Shown here in pieces: positions 62,143 to 64,000 of a stretch of 64,000 nucleotides of DNA (its first letter is position 1; every line of letters begins with the position of its first letter). The stretch lies in NCBI GenBank assembly GCA_021820065.1, contig JAKAEE010000003.1, positions 28,555 through 92,554 on the forward strand, in the 5' to 3' direction. The notes beneath the pieces were generated by a model that saw only the letters and a program-made list of their open reading frames with translations, did not search any database and was not told the DNA's origin. Origin of the DNA: Bacteroidota bacterium. GTDB lineage: Bacteria > Bacteroidota > Ignavibacteria > Ignavibacteriales > Melioribacteraceae. The translations under genes were made by a program, and so were the position numbers.

Positions 62143-63411
62143 ATGAGAACAAGATTTTTTTATTTATCGACAACAGTATTGCTGACCACTTTTCTTTTCG
62201 GATTCGCTATTCAGAAAACAGATAATAAAACGAAACAGGCGCCGAAAGTTGATAACTGTCTTTCGTGCCATAAAGATATTGACGATATGCCGCAAGGTTA
62301 TTCCGATTACGATGTTCATAGACAAGCGGGACTTACGTGCGCCTCTTGTCACGGAGGAGATCCTTCGAGTACAAATCAAGAAGTTGCAATGAGTCCGGCA
62401 AAAGGTTATGTCGGCGTTCCGAAAAGAAAAGACATTCCCAAATTTTGCGGCAAGTGTCACTCGAATATCGATTACATGAGAGTTTATCAACCGAGAATCG
62501 CGACCGATCAGGTAACGCAATATTACACCAGCATGCACGGAAAAAAACTTATGGCTGGCGATGAAAATGTGGCGGAGTGCGCAAGCTGTCATACCGCGCA
62601 CGGCATTTTTCCGGTTAAAGATCCCCGTTCAACGGTTTATAAACTCAACATTCCAAATACATGCAATAAATGTCACGGTAATTCGGAGTTGATGAAAAAA
62701 TATAACCTTCCGAGCAATCAGCTTGAAGAATATTCCAAGAGCGTTCACGGAATAGCATTATTGAAACAAAACGATCTCGGCGCTCCGGCGTGCAATGATT
62801 GTCACGGTAATCACGGCGCAATGCCTCCTGGAATTACGTCGATCGCTCACGTTTGCGGAATGTGTCACTCAAGCAACATGGAATATTTCAACGCAACTAA
62901 AATGGCAAAGGCATTTGCCGAGCAGGATTTTCACGGATGCGAACAATGCCACGGTAATCACTGCGTGCAGAAACCAACGGATGATATGATTGGCGTCGGT
63001 AAGAATTCAAAATGCGTTGATTGCCACGACAAAGGTGATGTAGGTTACGTTGCAGCAGAGAAAATAGAAGGAGAAATTGTTCAGCTTAAAAACTCCTTTG
63101 ATACTGCTACATCCAAATGGGAAGAAGTTCGTCAGAAAGGTATGAACGATGTTGACATTGGTTTTCTGCTTCAAGATGCGAAACAGGATTTGATTCAGTC
63201 TCGAACTTTGGTGCATACTTTTGATCCTGCGAAAGTCGTCGTCAAAACTAAAGACGGTATGGATATTACGAATAAAGCAATAATGCTTTCGGACAAAGAA
63301 ATTAGCGAATACTATACACGCCGCAACGGTTTTGCTGCTGCAACGCTTGCGTTTTTGGTAATTGTAGGTGCATTATACTTCAAAATTAAAGACAGAGAAA
63401 AAAGAAAGTAA
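62143..63411 (+). CDS. nonaheme c-type cytochrome
   Basis: This is a 422-residue exported cytochrome with an N-terminal signal or anchor (FFYLSTTVLLTTFLFGFAI) and a C-terminal membrane helix (FAAATLAFLVIVGALYF) followed by a basic tail. Nine CxxCH motifs are seen: CLSCH, CASCH, CGKCH, CASCH, CNKCH, CNDCH, CGMCH, CEQCH and CVDCH. The first ~280 residues hold all hemes, and a heme-free helical segment (about 305-385) follows. The ATG at 62143 is used because the longer frame overlaps the cytochrome b gene. It is probably the electron acceptor of the Rieske/cytochrome b module and may pass electrons to periplasmic or extracellular acceptors. Confidence 0.9.
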   Translation: MRTRFFYLSTTVLLTTFLFGFAIQKTDNKTKQAPKVDNCLSCHKDIDDMPQGYSDYDVHRQAGLTCASCHGGDPSSTNQEVAMSPAKGYVGVPKRKDIPKFCGKCHSNIDYMRVYQPRIATDQVTQYYTSMHGKKLMAGDENVAECASCHTAHGIFPVKDPRSTVYKLNIPNTCNKCHGNSELMKKYNLPSNQLEEYSKSVHGIALLKQNDLGAPACNDCHGNHGAMPPGITSIAHVCGMCHSSNMEYFNATKMAKAFAEQDFHGCEQCHGNHCVQKPTDDMIGVGKNSKCVDCHDKGDVGYVAAEKIEGEIVQLKNSFDTATSKWEEVRQKGMNDVDIGFLLQDAKQDLIQSRTLVHTFDPAKVVVKTKDGMDITNKAIMLSDKEISEYYTRRNGFAAATLAFLVIVGALYFKIKDREKRK

Positions 63412-63437
63412 GGTTGAATGGTTAGAAAATAATTCAA

Positions 63438-63663
63438 TCAAAGTAGCTTTGAGAAATCTTCAGGATCAATCTTCGCCTGTCTAAGAATTTCAAGAAGAGT
63501 TCCAATCTTTAGTTCCTTGTGTAAAGGAACGACACAACCGATATATCCCACATCAGTTTGTTTTTTAATATAACATGACTCCCGCGTTGACGGATGCGGA
63601 TAAAACCGAGTCGTACTAAAGCGCGAATAGCTTCTTCGCCGGAGATTTTTTTAGCTTAGGCAT
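63438..63663 (-). pseudogene. hicA: HicA-like toxin gene with two single-base frameshifts
   Basis: On the minus strand the ATG at 63663 overlaps the end of hicB by 8 bases. The frame reads MPKLKK and then meets a run of 7 A. Insertion of one A restores ISGEEAIRALVRLGFI and RQRGSHVILK, a typical HicA sequence with the RGSH motif (His is catalytic in HicA). A second missing base in a run of 6 A restores KQTDVGYIGCVVPLHKELKIG, then TLLEILRQAKIDPEDF and TGA at 63438. The corrected product is 75 residues. As given, the toxin is not translatable. Both breaks fall in homopolymers. Confidence 0.8.
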
Positions 63664-63868
63664 TTACCGCCACTTCAAACGTAGTTAGCATTGGTCGTTC
63701 AATATCCTTAATAGGAAATTCTTCAAGATACAATTCCGTTGCTTCTTTTAGATTAGCCAACGCATCTTCAATTGTTGCACCTTGACTAACATTGCCAATC
63801 TCCGGGCATTGGGCAACATACATATCTTCCTCACGGTGAAAGATAGCGGTGAAAGTTTTGAAGGTCAT
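63656..63868 (-). CDS. hicB: HicB-like antitoxin
   Basis: This is a 70-residue HicB-type protein with MTFKTFTAIFHREEDMYVAQCPE, then GNVSQGATIEDALANLKEATELYLEE (in pieces), the partial RNase H-like fold of HicB antitoxins. There is no C-terminal DNA-binding domain, as in many short HicB proteins. The ATG at 63868 is supported by AGGAGA seven bases upstream, and the longer frame from 63889 is not favoured. It precedes the hicA frame with an 8-base overlap. The remaining 132 bases to the right edge (63869-64000) show only the upstream region. Confidence 0.88.
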   Translation of the reverse strand: MTFKTFTAIFHREEDMYVAQCPEIGNVSQGATIEDALANLKEATELYLEEFPIKDIERPMLTTFEVAVNA

Positions 63869-64000
63869 CTTTTTTCTCCTATGATACAATTAAAAAATTC
63901 TACTCTATACTGGATTTTTAATAATGAAGTTTGGGAAATCTTCAAAAATCCAATTGTTTTTTAATGTATTATAAATTATTCCCAAAAATTTTCTGGCAGT

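Noticed and set aside
1..64000. tRNA or rRNA genes
   Set aside because: No cloverleaf with a TTCGANNC T-loop and no rRNA-like conserved stretch was noticed in the intergenic regions. A covariance-model scan would be needed to be certain.

Overview
The window looks like a chromosomal contig from a free-living, Gram-negative member of the Bacteroidota/Chlorobiota/Ignavibacteriota side of the tree, most likely Ignavibacteria. This is inference from gene content, not a placement. It rests on several upstream motifs of the TTG-N(~20)-TAnnTTTG type used in Bacteroidota, many secreted and outer-membrane proteins with short '...AQ' signal peptides, DUF4905, GH127 and peptidase M49 genes, a fused aspartokinase-homoserine dehydrogenase, and a multiheme cytochrome/quinone respiratory module. 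I saw no rRNA, tRNA, CRISPR array, phage or insertion sequence.

Layout. 1-5.2 kb: 3' part of an RsuA/RluE-type pseudouridine synthase, a YIP1 membrane protein, then tryptophanase, a DUF4905 protein, and the AMMECR1 and Memo proteins in one direction. 5.3-7 kb: a small secreted protein and a secreted S9-like hydrolase. 7.1-12.9 kb: a tight threonine operon thrA-asd-thrB-thrC running from aspartate to threonine. 13-22 kb: secreted and envelope proteins (Asp-box propeller protein, two outer-membrane barrels, alpha/beta hydrolase, GH127, DinB). 22-29 kb: TPR histidine kinase, DUF47-Pit phosphate uptake pair, glycyl-tRNA synthetase with an apparent ATC start, and an M61-like protein lacking one zinc ligand. 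29-39.3 kb: two M16 peptidase genes, then TetR-TolC-adaptor-RND efflux. 39.4-44.8 kb: HAD phosphatase, ArsC/Spx-like protein, DPP III lipoprotein, two-component system. 44.9-46.6 kb: an AT-rich restriction-modification pair whose endonuclease frame carries an in-frame amber codon. 46.7-54 kb (minus strand): FmdB zinc ribbon, FAH hydrolase, an unassigned secreted family, then Trm112-like, GlcD-like oxidase, TPR protein and ClpX in series. 54.1-55.8 kb: a GNAT 5' fragment joined to a trpF 3' fragment, followed by an ANKH/MATE-like transporter. 56.1-63.4 kb: a DUF2339 protein and a six-gene respiratory cluster. 63.4-63.9 kb: hicB with a doubly frameshifted hicA.

The most interesting unit is the cluster at 57820-63411. 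An octaheme c-type cytochrome, a Tat-exported 4x[4Fe-4S] protein and an NrfD-type quinone protein sit next to a Rieske protein, a fused cytochrome b6/subunit-IV-like cytochrome b and a nonaheme cytochrome. It reads as a menaquinol-linked electron-transfer complex joining two known designs, with no catalytic molybdopterin subunit in the window. Several genes appear broken (HNH endonuclease, GNAT/trpF, hicA). Each break is small enough that assembly or base-calling error must be weighed against true decay. Short palindromic intergenic repeats recur, which suggests a REP/MITE-like repeat family in the genome.
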